Positions 1 through 5,812 are shown, numbered from the stretch's first letter. The stretch is 6,858 nucleotides of DNA from Bilophila wadsworthia ATCC 49260 (GCF_000701705.1 NZ_JNJP01000131.1:1-6858); one strand, 5' to 3'. Notes: generated by a model from the sequence alone, not told the origin. Numbers and translations are program-made.

Positions 1-200
1 GACAGTAACATGTGCACATGATCCACACACAGGTGCCCTTCCAATATCTTGCAGCCTCGGCAGTTGGCCAATTCATGAAATACGCCCACCAACTCCTCAC
101 GAATCTTGCCGTGCAAAACCTTTTTCCGGTATTTCGGAATCCACACTATATGATACTTACACTCCCAGACCGTATGACTTAAACTTTGTAATTGCTTCAT
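1..200 (-). CDS. tnpA: IS200-type Y1 transposase TnpA, N-terminal 66 codons (partial at window edge)
   Basis: Translating the minus strand from ATG at 200 gives MKQLQSLSHTVWECKYHIVW, then IPKYRKKVL, and further on VDHVHMLL, with no stop before the window edge. The HTVWECKYHIVW opening and the HVH histidine-hydrophobe-histidine motif are hallmarks of IS200/IS605 HUH single-strand transposases. In this family the two histidines bind the metal that assists the catalytic tyrosine; that tyrosine lies in the missing C-terminal half. The enzyme excises and inserts the element as single-stranded circles, preferring lagging-strand DNA. A strong AAGGAGG (213-207) sits 6 bases before the ATG but is buried in a hairpin. 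Whether the gene is intact cannot be judged here. The family assignment is firm. Confidence 0.9.
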   Translation of the reverse strand, partial: MKQLQSLSHTVWECKYHIVWIPKYRKKVLHGKIREELVGVFHELANCRGCKILEGHLCVDHVHMLL

Positions 201-206
201 AAAAAG

Positions 207-243
207 CCTCCTTGTTCTGCCTTGAGCGGTTCGGACAAGGAGG
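207..243 (-). promoter_or_regulatory. Hairpin that masks the tnpA ribosome-binding site
   Basis: CCTCCTTGT (207-215) and ACAAGGAGG (235-243) form a perfect 9-base-pair stem with a 19-base loop. On the transposase transcript the 3-prime arm is the Shine-Dalgarno sequence AAGGAGG, so it is paired with its exact complement. Sequestration of the tnpA ribosome site is established for IS200 and keeps transposase synthesis very low; the same role is inferred here. Confidence 0.7.
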
Positions 244-278
244 TTTGCTGTTTTAGGGAATTGTCAAACTGCAGGAGC

Positions 279-297
279 CCCCCGGCTTAGCCGGGGG
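279..297. repeat. IS200/IS605 left-end subterminal hairpin
   Basis: CCCCCGGC, TTA, GCCGGGGG form a perfect 8-base-pair stem with a 3-base loop. It lies 79 bases upstream of the tnpA start and 5 bases inside the proposed element boundary. Transposases of this family bind such subterminal hairpins in single-stranded form. It lacks a T tract, so it is not a good intrinsic terminator. Confidence 0.65.
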
Positions 298-307
298 ATC
301 ACGTCAA

Positions 308-328
308 GGATTCGACTTTATCGAATCC
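308..328. repeat. 8-bp inverted repeat touching the IS boundary
   Basis: GGATTCGA, CTTTA, TCGAATCC is a perfect inverted repeat starting one base outside the TTGAC target motif (minus strand 307-303). It could be a host terminator or repeat that the element landed beside, or part of the element if the boundary call is wrong. There is no adjacent T tract. Confidence 0.45.
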
Positions 329-349
329 CTCTTCACAGCTTTCCCCCTC

Positions 350-424
350 TTTTGAAGGAAAGAGAGGTATGGAAGGCTATAAACGAGAAGAAGAGCGGAG
401 GGCGCCCTTTCCTTCAAAATACCT
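350..424. repeat. Two overlapping inverted-repeat pairs
   Basis: TTTTGAAGGAAAG (350-362) recurs as its exact reverse complement CTTTCCTTCAAAA (407-419), a 13-base pair. GAGGTAT (364-370) recurs as ATACCTC (418-424). The order is A, B, A-prime, B-prime with the last two overlapping by two bases, so the two stems cannot simply nest and one would exclude the other or form a pseudoknot. A short CTCTTT/AAAGAG hairpin also lies at the left arm. Function unknown. Confidence 0.5.
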
Positions 425-633
425 CCGGCGGGGCTCCTCAGGGACCAGATTACGGAAAATACAATTATATATAGAGAGAGCTGTAGCTCTATTCAGTCCA
501 CAGCACTTCTTTATACCTACACGCAATCAGCTGCTTCCTCTGTCCCACACCCAACGGGACTCCCGCCGCGCGGCCTCCCCACCAGTCAAAAGTCTTTCTC
601 ATCCACCTTATCCCCCTCACCATCTCCACCTCC

Positions 634-673
634 AAAACAAAACCCCCTCGGGCATTGCTGCCTTTGGGGGCTT
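634..673 (-). terminator. Intrinsic terminator, minus strand
   Basis: Read on the minus strand, CCCCC (670-666) pairs with GGGGG (647-643), with an inner GGCA/TGCC stem closed by a GCAA tetraloop and a small AAA/CGA internal loop. TTTTGTTTT (642-634) follows directly. It would end transcription coming from the unknown-function gene whose stop is at 846, leaving a 3-prime tail of about 200 bases, or end a small RNA from this spacer. Confidence 0.65.
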
Positions 674-683
674 CGGAGGCGTA

Positions 684-706
684 CCGGTGCGCCACCCGCG
701 CACCGG
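684..706. repeat. 9-bp perfect hairpin upstream of the terminator
   Basis: CCGGTGCGC and GCGCACCGG flank a CACCC loop on the plus strand. It lies 10 bases before the minus-strand terminator at 634-673, giving a double hairpin at the transcript end. There is no T tract of its own, so it is more likely a stabilising 3-prime structure than a separate terminator. Confidence 0.5.
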
Positions 707-845
707 AACATACTGCACCTGAAAACGGAGATACCTTTTTAATTGAAAAAAACGGAAGAATTGAGGAAACCGCTGGGGTCAGGGGAGACTCCCACGGACA
801 GGCTGCTAGGCGAACGTCACTGTTCCCGCACTCCTCCCGTACGGA

Positions 846-1226
846 TTAAGCCTGACCAAGCTCCTTTTTGAGCCAGTCCTTAATGACCGGCAGGGGCTCA
901 AAGACCCCCTTGAGGGAACCGTACTCGTCCCGGAACGCTTTCACCAGCGGCTCCGGCAGCGGAACAGTCACCAGATCGTCCGCCGATTCGGAATTGCGGC
1001 GCACAAGCCGTACCTTCAAAGGGTCCTGCCACGCGTCCACGACAAAATAGGTGGCTACGTCGCTCTTGGAACGGACCGGCGGATGTTCGGAACGCCAGTC
1101 GTTATTGCCCCACTCCAGATAAAGGGTCACCGCCATCTCGGGCGTCAGGTTCCAATCAATCTGCTGGTCGGCAAACGCCGCCAAGGGAGATGTATTTTTC
1201 GTAGAGGAAAGGTGCGCTGTATTCAT
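846..1226 (-). CDS. Protein of unknown function, 126 residues
   Basis: A small soluble protein that I do not recognise as a named family. It has no signal peptide, membrane segment, cysteine or DNA-binding helix-turn-helix. The middle (roughly residues 22-90) is tryptophan- and valine-rich, with EWGNNDW near 40-46 and alternating hydrophobic stretches that suggest beta strands, followed by a charged helical C-terminus ending in DWLKKELGQA. ATG at 1226 is chosen because AAGGTGG (1240-1234) lies 7 bases before it; a TTG two codons earlier is too close to that site. The codon pattern and clean frame support a real gene. It follows the response-regulator gene on the same strand but has its own strong promoter starting right at that gene's stop, so it need not be in the same operon. 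No role in the stress circuit can be claimed from sequence. Confidence 0.8.
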   Translation of the reverse strand: MNTAHLSSTKNTSPLAAFADQQIDWNLTPEMAVTLYLEWGNNDWRSEHPPVRSKSDVATYFVVDAWQDPLKVRLVRRNSESADDLVTVPLPEPLVKAFRDEYGSLKGVFEPLPVIKDWLKKELGQA

Positions 1227-1268
1227 GTCCAATCCACCTTTGCAAGTAACATTGATTGCGTTGACTGA

Positions 1269-1297
1269 TTAATAGTACTCGTTACTATTTTTGTCAA
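1269..1297 (-). promoter_or_regulatory. Sigma-70-type promoter of the 126-residue gene
   Basis: On the minus strand TTGACA (1297-1292), a 17-base spacer and TATTAA (1274-1269) give a perfect -35 box and a 4-of-6 -10 box. The -35 box begins immediately after the TAG stop of the upstream regulator gene. Transcription would start near 1262, leaving about 36 bases before the ATG at 1226. Confidence 0.75.
1271..1289. promoter_or_regulatory. Palindromic operator-like site inside the promoter spacer
   Basis: AATAGTA (1271-1277), CTCGT, TACTATT (1283-1289) is a perfect 7-base inverted repeat with a 5-base centre. It fills most of the spacer between the -35 and -10 boxes and touches the -10 box, the classic position for a repressor. 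Size and symmetry suit a dimeric winged-helix repressor such as MarR or HxlR types, but the binding protein is unknown and is not encoded in the window. Confidence 0.55.
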
Positions 1298-2677
1298 CTA
1301 CTCCATGTCGTATCTCCGCAACTTATTGTGCAGCGTCGCCCGCGTGATCCCGAGCCGCCGGGCGGCCTCGCTCTTGTTGTCCCCCGTATCTTGAAGCGTC
1401 CGCAAGATGGCCGCGCGCTCCATCTCATCCAGCGTCATGCTGATCGGCTCCTCACCTGCCGCCCCCTGCAGCTCGGCAAGGGTAGGCGCGTCGTTGTTCT
1501 TGGGCGCGGAGGACACCGCCATAGGCAGCTCACGTTCGGAAATATACTCCCCGAGGCAGAGGATAGCCGCCCGCTCCACGGCGTTCTCCAGTTCACGCAC
1601 GTTGCCGGGCCAAGAGTACTTGAGCAATGCATCCATCGCCTGCGGAGTGAATCCCTTGATCTCCTTGCGGTTCGCCAGCGCAAAACGCTCCAGAAAAGCC
1701 GTGGCGAGCACGGGGATGTCCTCGCGGCGCTCCCGCAGGGAGGGCACTTCCACGCCGATCACGTTGAGCCGGTAGTAGAGATCCTCACGGAAACGCCCTT
1801 CGCTGACTTCCTCGCGCAGGTTGCGGTTGGTCGCGGCGATGACCCGCACATCCACGATGACGGGCGTATCGCTGCCCACTCGCTGGACTTCCCCCTGCTG
1901 GAGGGCGCGCAGAAGCTTTGCCTGAAGCAAAAGGGGCAGTTCGCCGATCTCATCGAGGAACAGCGTGCCGCCGTCGGCCTGGCTGAACCGCCCTTCGCGG
2001 CGCTTGTCCGCCCCTGTGAACGCGCCCTTCTCGTGCCCGAACAATTCGGACTCCAGCAGGGATTCATTGAGGGCCGCACAGTTGACGGTGACGAACGCCT
2101 TGCCTCTCCGGGCACTGGCCTCCTGAATGGCGCGGGCGACCCGCTCCTTGCCGGTCCCCGACTCCCCGGTAATCAGGACGGTCGCCTCGGTGGGCGCGAC
2201 CGTATTCACCATCTCAATGAGTTCGCGCATCCGCGGGCTGCGCCCGAGAAGACCGGAAGGGCTTTCCCGGATATACTCCCGCAGTTCCCGGTTTTCAGCC
2301 GCCAGCCGGGTATGATCGAGCGCCCGTTCCAGCGTGAGGTGCAGCAGATCGAAATCCAGCGGTTTTTCCAGATAGTCGTACGCCCCGAGCCGCAGAGCCG
2401 CCACAGCGGTTTCCACGGACTGCCACGCGGTCATGACCAGGACCGGAATCGAGGGGTTATGATGTAAAATTTCCCGGATGGCCGAAATGCCGTCCATGCG
2501 GGCCATGCGCACATCCGAAAGCACGGCGTCGTAAGCCCGCTCCTTGACTTTCTCCACGGCGGTATCCCCGTCGTCGGCCTCATCCGTGGCATACCCCCAC
2601 CCCCGGAGCACCGTCCGCAGCATCGCCCGGTGGGAACTGTCGTCGTCCACGATCAATATAATAGGTGGCGTGCTCAT
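1298..2677 (-). CDS. zraR: ZraR/NtrC-type sigma-54-dependent response regulator, 459 residues
   Basis: An enhancer-binding activator with the full three-domain plan. The receiver domain (about 1-120) has the acidic cluster DDD at 11-13, the phospho-acceptor D55 in LSDVRM, T83 and K105. The AAA+ domain (about 143-380) has Walker A GESGTGKE (171-178), the sigma-54-contact loop GAFTGA (218-223), Walker B GTLFLDEIGE (237-246) and an arginine-finger region in YYRLN. A Fis-type helix-turn-helix lies at 434-455 (NKSEAARRLGITRATLHNKL). Phosphorylation by its partner kinase should drive ATP-dependent opening of sigma-54 promoters. ATG at 2677 is chosen because AGGAGGT lies 6-7 bases before it and the receiver domain starts there; a 70-residue arginine-rich upstream extension is rejected. 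The kinase gene lies 396 bases upstream on the same strand. Length and motifs are normal; the ZraR name rests on the ZraS- and ZraP-like neighbours. Confidence 0.93.
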   Translation of the reverse strand: MSTPPIILIVDDDSSHRAMLRTVLRGWGYATDEADDGDTAVEKVKERAYDAVLSDVRMARMDGISAIREILHHNPSIPVLVMTAWQSVETAVAALRLGAYDYLEKPLDFDLLHLTLERALDHTRLAAENRELREYIRESPSGLLGRSPRMRELIEMVNTVAPTEATVLITGESGTGKERVARAIQEASARRGKAFVTVNCAALNESLLESELFGHEKGAFTGADKRREGRFSQADGGTLFLDEIGELPLLLQAKLLRALQQGEVQRVGSDTPVIVDVRVIAATNRNLREEVSEGRFREDLYYRLNVIGVEVPSLRERREDIPVLATAFLERFALANRKEIKGFTPQAMDALLKYSWPGNVRELENAVERAAILCLGEYISERELPMAVSSAPKNNDAPTLAELQGAAGEEPISMTLDEMERAAILRTLQDTGDNKSEAARRLGITRATLHNKLRRYDME

Positions 2678-2859
2678 CTCATACCTCCTCGCCTCCGGCG
2701 GCAATAGATCCGTCAGGCCGCCCTTCCGGAAAAGGGGTTCCCGGACTCCTCGGCGCCGCAGATGCCGTACCCGCCGGATACCTCCCGGCGGCAACGCAAT
2801 ATCCGTCTTCTCAACCCTTCTCCGCCGCAAGCGGGCCTCCCGGACGGAGACGCGCACCA

Positions 2860-2947
2860 GCTTCCCTGCACACCTGAAGACGTCCAAGTTGCGTCATGCC
2901 TTCTGTGAATTCATCGGCCCGCTTCCCTGCACAGCCGAAGACGTTCC
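2860..2947. repeat. Imperfect direct repeat, two copies 61 bases apart
   Basis: Copy one begins GCTTCCCTGCACACCTGAAG at 2860 and copy two begins GCTTCCCTGCACAGCCGAAG at 2921; both continue ACGT. Over the first 24 bases they differ at two positions. They lie downstream of the putative regulator promoter on the minus strand, so they would be in its leader RNA or act as a protein-binding pair. Confidence 0.6.
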
Positions 2948-2956
2948 TACAATCCA

Positions 2957-2984
2957 ATAATAGTCACGCCGCCCCAATCGTCAG
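2957..2984 (-). promoter_or_regulatory. Possible sigma-70 promoter for the response-regulator gene
   Basis: On the minus strand CTGACG (2984-2979), a 16-base spacer and TATTAT (2962-2957) resemble a sigma-70 promoter (4 of 6 and 5 of 6 consensus bases). It lies just after the terminator that follows the kinase gene, so it could supply the regulator independently. The untranslated leader would be about 270 bases. Confidence 0.4.
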
Positions 2985-3006
2985 CCCTTTTCTCAAAAGC
3001 CACTGC

Positions 3007-3044
3007 AAAAAAAGGAAGGAAGCGGGAATCCACACGATGCCCGC
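3007..3044 (-). terminator. Intrinsic terminator after the kinase gene
   Basis: On the minus strand GCGGG (3044-3040) pairs with CCCGC (3026-3022), with an inner ATC/GAT pairing around a GTGTG loop. A pyrimidine tail ending in seven T (3013-3007) follows. It lies 30 bases after the kinase stop. The stem is short and the T run is offset by 8 bases, so read-through into the regulator gene is likely. Confidence 0.5.
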
Positions 3045-3073
3045 CTTTCTTCTCAACCGGTTTCCGCGTCCGC

Positions 3074-4846
3074 TCATTCATGCCCGTGAACCTTCCCGCC
3101 CTCTCCGCCCAAAGGCAGGAGCAAGCGGAATACGGCGCCCTGCCCCGGCTCGGAAGTGACGGAAATGCTCCCGCCGTGGGCTTCCATGATCTTGTGCACG
3201 GTGGCAAGGCCGAGCCCGGTCCCCTGCCCCTTGGTGGTGAAATAGGGATCGAAAATATGCGGCAAGGCGTCCGGCGCGATGCCCACCCCGGTATCCCGGA
3301 TTTCGAGGCGCAGGGCATCGGGTTCGGGATGTAGCGACAGGAACAGCTCGCCGCCGTCCGGCATGGCTTCAAGCCCGTTCAGGCACAGGTTCAGGATCAC
3401 CTGACGCATCCTGTCGGGATCGATGGCCACATCCGGCAGCACCTCGGGCGCGTCAAACCGTATGGCGACCTTGTGATTGGCGGCGTCCTGCCCGATGAGC
3501 CGGAGCGTGTCTCCGATCAGACGCCGCATCCCGGTCATGCGCGGCCGGATGTCCGTGGGGCGCGAAAGCCCTATCAAATCGCCGATGGCCCGATTGAGAC
3601 GCTCCACCTCTTTGACCATGACCTGCGCCGCCTCCCGATCCGCGCTGCCTTCAGGGAACCGCCCGCCGAAATACGTCGCATACCCCTTGATGGAGCTGAG
3701 CGGATTGCGCAGCTCATGGGCGACGCCCGCGGCGAGGTTGCCCACGGCGGCAAGCTTTTCCCTGCGGCGGACTTCCGCCTCAAGGCGGCGGACTTCCGTG
3801 AGGTCACGCAGGAACATGAGCGAACCCAGGCGGCCTTCATACCCTTCATTGACGTGCCCGCCGCGTACCGAAATGTATTGCTGTTCCTCTCCGTGCCGCA
3901 AGATGATTTCCGTATCCGGCAGCACCGGCTCCTGCAACAGCTTCGCCGCCAGTTCCGCCAGCGCCGAAGGGAGCACTTCCGCCGGTTTCCGGCCTAGGAA
4001 CGCCTTGCCCTTGGCCGGGGCTTCCATGCCGAGCAGGGTCAGCGCCGCCTTGTTCATCCGGGTGATCCGGCCCTTGGCGTCGAAGACGACCAGCCCGTCC
4101 GGAAGCGCTACGGCCAGTTCTTCGGCCAACGCTTCGGCCACCCGCTGCCCGCGCCGGGACGAGCGGACCCGCTCCACGGCGTGCAGGCCAAGCAAGGCCA
4201 ACATGCCAGCCAGCAGCACCCCCGCCCCCAGCAGGACGGCGCGCTCGCGGTTCTGCGCCTGCGCCACTTCGAGCGGAGCAAGGTCAAGCCCGAGGAAGAC
4301 ATACGGCAACGGCCCTACCGTCGGTTCATCCTGCCGCCCCTCACCCTTTATCTTGGGATGGAATGTCTTGAAGACCACGAACGCCCGTGAGCCTTCCATA
4401 TCTATGATCGCCCACGAAGGGGTTTCCGAGGGACGCAATGCCGCGATCGTCTCCGCGCCGAGCTCCCTGCCGCCGCGGGTGTTCAGCACTTCCCCCACGC
4501 GCGCCGGGTTGCTGTGCGCAAGGATGGTCCCGTCCGGCATGGTCACCGCGATAAAACGCACGTCAGGCCGATCCGCCAATTCTTCGACAAGGTACTGCAA
4601 CCGGATTCCCGTCCGTGAACGGGTCCCGGATCGGACGCCGCTTTCCAGCGCCGTGACCAGCGCCACGCCTTTTTCCGCAAGGAAACGGACCATAGCCGTC
4701 TGAGTGCGGTCGAGCGAAAGCCCCGTAAGAAGCACTACGCCGAAAACAAGTACCAGTGCGGCGCCGAGCGTCCCTATCAACGAGCTTCCGCCGCCGACAT
4801 TGGCCTGCTGCGGAGAGGAGGAAGAGAAAAGTCCTGTCGTCTGCAT
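3074..4846 (-). CDS. zraS: ZraS-type transmembrane PAS histidine kinase, 590 residues
   Basis: A membrane sensor kinase that should phosphorylate the regulator encoded downstream. Numbering from ATG at 4846: membrane helix about 23-44, periplasmic sensor about 45-200 with a PAS-like FIAVTMPDGTILAHSNP stretch, second helix about 203-222, cytoplasmic PAS domain about 242-347, dimerisation box GVAHELRNPLSS with phospho-acceptor H377, N box with N486 and N490, G1 box DTGVGI (518-523), F box HIFDPYFTTK, and G2 box GTGLGL (542-547). The order matches ZraS/HydH-type NtrB-like kinases. A GTG 13 codons earlier (4885) is rejected because the predicted sigma-54 start site is at about 4886; ATG 4846 has AAAGGA, though about 12 bases away. 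It is divergent from a zraP-like gene, as in enterobacterial zraP-zraSR. The sensed signal is not visible; zinc or envelope stress is inferred from the family. The C-terminal tail carries HGHE. Confidence 0.92.
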   Translation of the reverse strand: MQTTGLFSSSSPQQANVGGGSSLIGTLGAALVLVFGVVLLTGLSLDRTQTAMVRFLAEKGVALVTALESGVRSGTRSRTGIRLQYLVEELADRPDVRFIAVTMPDGTILAHSNPARVGEVLNTRGGRELGAETIAALRPSETPSWAIIDMEGSRAFVVFKTFHPKIKGEGRQDEPTVGPLPYVFLGLDLAPLEVAQAQNRERAVLLGAGVLLAGMLALLGLHAVERVRSSRRGQRVAEALAEELAVALPDGLVVFDAKGRITRMNKAALTLLGMEAPAKGKAFLGRKPAEVLPSALAELAAKLLQEPVLPDTEIILRHGEEQQYISVRGGHVNEGYEGRLGSLMFLRDLTEVRRLEAEVRRREKLAAVGNLAAGVAHELRNPLSSIKGYATYFGGRFPEGSADREAAQVMVKEVERLNRAIGDLIGLSRPTDIRPRMTGMRRLIGDTLRLIGQDAANHKVAIRFDAPEVLPDVAIDPDRMRQVILNLCLNGLEAMPDGGELFLSLHPEPDALRLEIRDTGVGIAPDALPHIFDPYFTTKGQGTGLGLATVHKIMEAHGGSISVTSEPGQGAVFRLLLPLGGEGGKVHGHE

Positions 4847-4896
4847 GGATGCGGATATTCCTTTAAGACAATGCGCAAAAAACACTGCTGGAGCGA

Positions 4897-4912
4897 AGCA
4901 AGAAACGCTCCA
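4897..4912 (-). promoter_or_regulatory. Sigma-54 promoter of the kinase gene
   Basis: On the minus strand TGGAGCGTTTCTTGCT (4912-4897) has TGG at -24, CG after it and TTGCT at -12, with the exact sigma-54 spacing seen in the perfect promoter at 5938. Transcription would start near 4886, 40 bases before the ATG. The motif also lies in a 7-base dyad TGGAGCG-N10-CGCTCCA (4889-4912). This implies autoregulation by the partner activator. Confidence 0.6.
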
Positions 4913-4959
4913 ACCACCCGGCGCGGAACGGCTCTGCGGCGATCCGCCGGCCTAATTCA

Positions 4960-4975
4960 TGGTATGCTTTTTGCA
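4960..4975 (+). promoter_or_regulatory. Probable sigma-54 promoter of the first zraP-like gene
   Basis: TGGTATGCTTTTTGCA has TGG at -24 and TTGCA at -12 with canonical spacing, but TAT replaces the usual CAC. The start would be near 4986, about 120 bases before the ATG at 5106. The two sigma-54 motifs of this region point away from each other, with 47 bases between their -24 ends. A weak sigma-70-like TTGACG at 4989 is an alternative. Confidence 0.5.
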
Positions 4976-5023
4976 AATTTTCCGACTATTGACGAGCCCT
5001 TCAAAGCTCACGTACATGTCATA

Positions 5024-5036
5024 CTGTGCAGATTCT
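5024..5036 (+). promoter_or_regulatory. Enhancer-like half site shared by the divergent promoters
   Basis: CTGTGCAGATTCT matches 11 of 13 bases of CTGTACAAATTCT in the palindrome at 5844-5862. The right half (TACAG) is not conserved, so this is at best a half or degraded site. It lies at about -144 from the kinase start, the same distance as one of the sites upstream of the second zraP-like gene. Confidence 0.35.
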
Positions 5037-5105
5037 GGCTCGGGAAGCTTCCTGACCATACCCATACTTTTCATTCCTTGCCACCCAAAAAGCGAAAGGG
5101 GCTTC

Positions 5106-5723
5106 ATGCAGATATATACAGAAAACAGATTCTGTCTGCCGCTGTTTTACCTGATTGTACTGGGGGTTGCGCTCTCTATCTGGATCTGTCCGGACAAGGC
5201 TTTCGCCACGGGCGCCTCTTCCGGAGTTCACGACGACCAGCCGCGGCAGGCTCCCCAAGGGCTGCCCACTTCCCGGATGCCGGAGGCTTTCCCCGGATTC
5301 TCTCCGGATACGCCTTCCAAATGCCCGGCTCTCGCCCCGCAGCGGACCCATGACACCAGCCGGTTCGAGAGCCGCCTGTTCGCCATGCCGCTGCCTCCGA
5401 ACCTCACCCCCGAACAGCAGCAGGCCGCGCTCGCCATCATGCGCGAGGCCGAACCCTATCTTACGGTCATTCATATCCAACTACGTCAAACGCTTGTGGA
5501 ACTTCATAACCTTTCTTTCGCGTCCGACACGCCCCCTGACGCCTTGGCCGTCATCGGGCGCAGGCTCATCCGCCTGCGTACCGAGGCCATACGGGAATTG
5601 CAGCGCATTTCCGCACAAATGGAAAAGCTCGCCGGGTTCAATCCCGGCTGGGGTGCCCGCGTGCGCGGCACCAAAATGGAAGATCTGAACCCACAACCCC
5701 TCAACGAACAGAGCGTGGAGTGA
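5106..5723 (+). CDS. Exported ZraP/CpxP-like helical protein, 205 residues, no His cluster
   Basis: Predicted periplasmic protein. Residues 1-34 form a signal peptide with a hydrophobic core (LPLFYLIVLGVALSIWI) and likely cleavage after AFA. A proline-rich linker runs to about residue 98, then comes a helical-hairpin region: LTPEQQQAALAIMREAEPYL (100-119), a turn near 138-145 and a second amphipathic helix (146-177). The LT-x-E opening and helix-turn-helix fit the Spy/CpxP/ZraP class, and the pattern aligns with the zraP-like gene downstream (shared LT.E, IM.E, EL..L, L..LR.E positions). Unlike ZraP it lacks a HxxH-type cluster and has one cysteine (C73) in the mature part. ATG 5106 has GAAAGGGG just before it; upstream in-frame starts are rejected because they would put coding sequence over the leader and bury the signal peptide. 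It is divergent from the kinase gene. Likely role, inferred: periplasmic chaperone or modulator of the kinase. Confidence 0.82.
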   Translation: MQIYTENRFCLPLFYLIVLGVALSIWICPDKAFATGASSGVHDDQPRQAPQGLPTSRMPEAFPGFSPDTPSKCPALAPQRTHDTSRFESRLFAMPLPPNLTPEQQQAALAIMREAEPYLTVIHIQLRQTLVELHNLSFASDTPPDALAVIGRRLIRLRTEAIRELQRISAQMEKLAGFNPGWGARVRGTKMEDLNPQPLNEQSVE

Positions 5724-5743
5724 TCCCATCCCGCCGTTCCCGT

Positions 5744-5784
5744 GGCAGCCATGCTCCCGAAAGGAGTGTGGCTGTCTTTTTTTT
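5744..5784 (+). terminator. Intrinsic terminator after the first zraP-like gene
   Basis: A 14-base-pair stem (5744-5757 with 5763-5776, some G-U pairs) with a 5-base loop is followed at once by eight T (5777-5784). It lies 20 bases after the stop at 5723 and separates this gene from the next one, which has its own promoter. Confidence 0.85.
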
Positions 5785-5812
5785 AGCCACATCCGCGCAT
5801 CCGGGCTTTTCC

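Larger units (their letters stand above)
1..302 (-). mobile_element. IS200/IS605-family insertion sequence, left-end part (truncated by window edge)
   Basis: The stretch holds the start of an IS200-type transposase gene read on the minus strand, a 5-prime untranslated hairpin over its ribosome site, and a strong subterminal hairpin at 279-297. Elements of this family have no terminal inverted repeats; they end in imperfect palindromes recognised as single-stranded DNA and insert next to a short target sequence. On the minus strand TTGAC (307-303) lies just outside the 279-297 hairpin, the arrangement known for ISDra2-like members that insert 3-prime of TTGAC. I therefore place the element boundary at about 302, but this is inferred. 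The other end lies outside the window. Confidence 0.75.
303..845. other. Non-coding spacer of about 540 bases
   Basis: No credible protein gene is seen. The only longer reading frame, on the plus strand from 369, has no ribosome site and a low-complexity, proline- and histidine-rich translation. The spacer holds the 308-328 inverted repeat, overlapping inverted repeats at 350-424, a short AT-rich patch with a minus-strand TATAAT (469-464) but no good -35 box, a small palindrome AGAGCT-GT-AGCTCT near 478-491, and the hairpin and terminator at 634-706. The 710-845 part holds AT-rich sequence and nothing I can name. Confidence 0.5.
2678..3073 (-). other. Kinase-regulator spacer and likely regulator leader
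   Basis: This 396-base gap is unusually long for a kinase-regulator pair. Going down the minus strand it holds a terminator (3044-3007), a possible sigma-70 promoter (2984-2957), two copies of a direct repeat (2947-2860), a CCGCCGG/CCGGCGG hairpin with a GAGGTAT loop (2791-2771), and the regulator's ribosome site (2688-2684). Minus-strand frames through it are arginine-rich and look non-coding. A 26-codon frame starting ATGACGCAACTTG at 2896 lacks a convincing ribosome site. Confidence 0.5.

Noticed and set aside
304..417. 37-codon minus-strand frame from TTG at 417 after GGAGG
   Set aside because: Non-ATG start, spans the inverted repeats, ends in the IS target motif; translation has no recognisable feature.
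369..722. 117-codon plus-strand frame in the left spacer
   Set aside because: Low-complexity translation, no ribosome site, and it overlaps inverted repeats and a terminator of the other strand.
721..845. Possible riboswitch or known structured RNA
   Set aside because: I compared the GC-rich part by eye with cobalamin, cyclic-di-GMP, fluoride, RNase P, SRP and 6S patterns and found no core motif match.
1328..2467. 379-codon plus-strand open frame
   Set aside because: It is antisense to the response-regulator gene, whose minus-strand frame carries every catalytic motif. Long opposite-strand frames are common in GC-rich genes, and this one has no ribosome site or recognisable motif.
2678..2887. 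70-residue N-terminal extension of the response regulator from TTG at 2887
   Set aside because: Arginine-rich, unlike any receiver domain, without a ribosome site; ATG 2677 has a near-perfect one and starts at the normal receiver N-terminus.
2860..2947. CRISPR-like repeat-spacer unit
   Set aside because: Only two imperfect copies, no further units and no cas genes.
3477..4703. 408-codon plus-strand open frame
   Set aside because: Antisense shadow of the kinase gene, with a Ser/Arg/Pro-rich translation typical of a shifted GC-rich frame.
4847..4885. GTG start at 4885 for the kinase
   Set aside because: It would be almost leaderless relative to the predicted sigma-54 start near 4886 and has no ribosome site.
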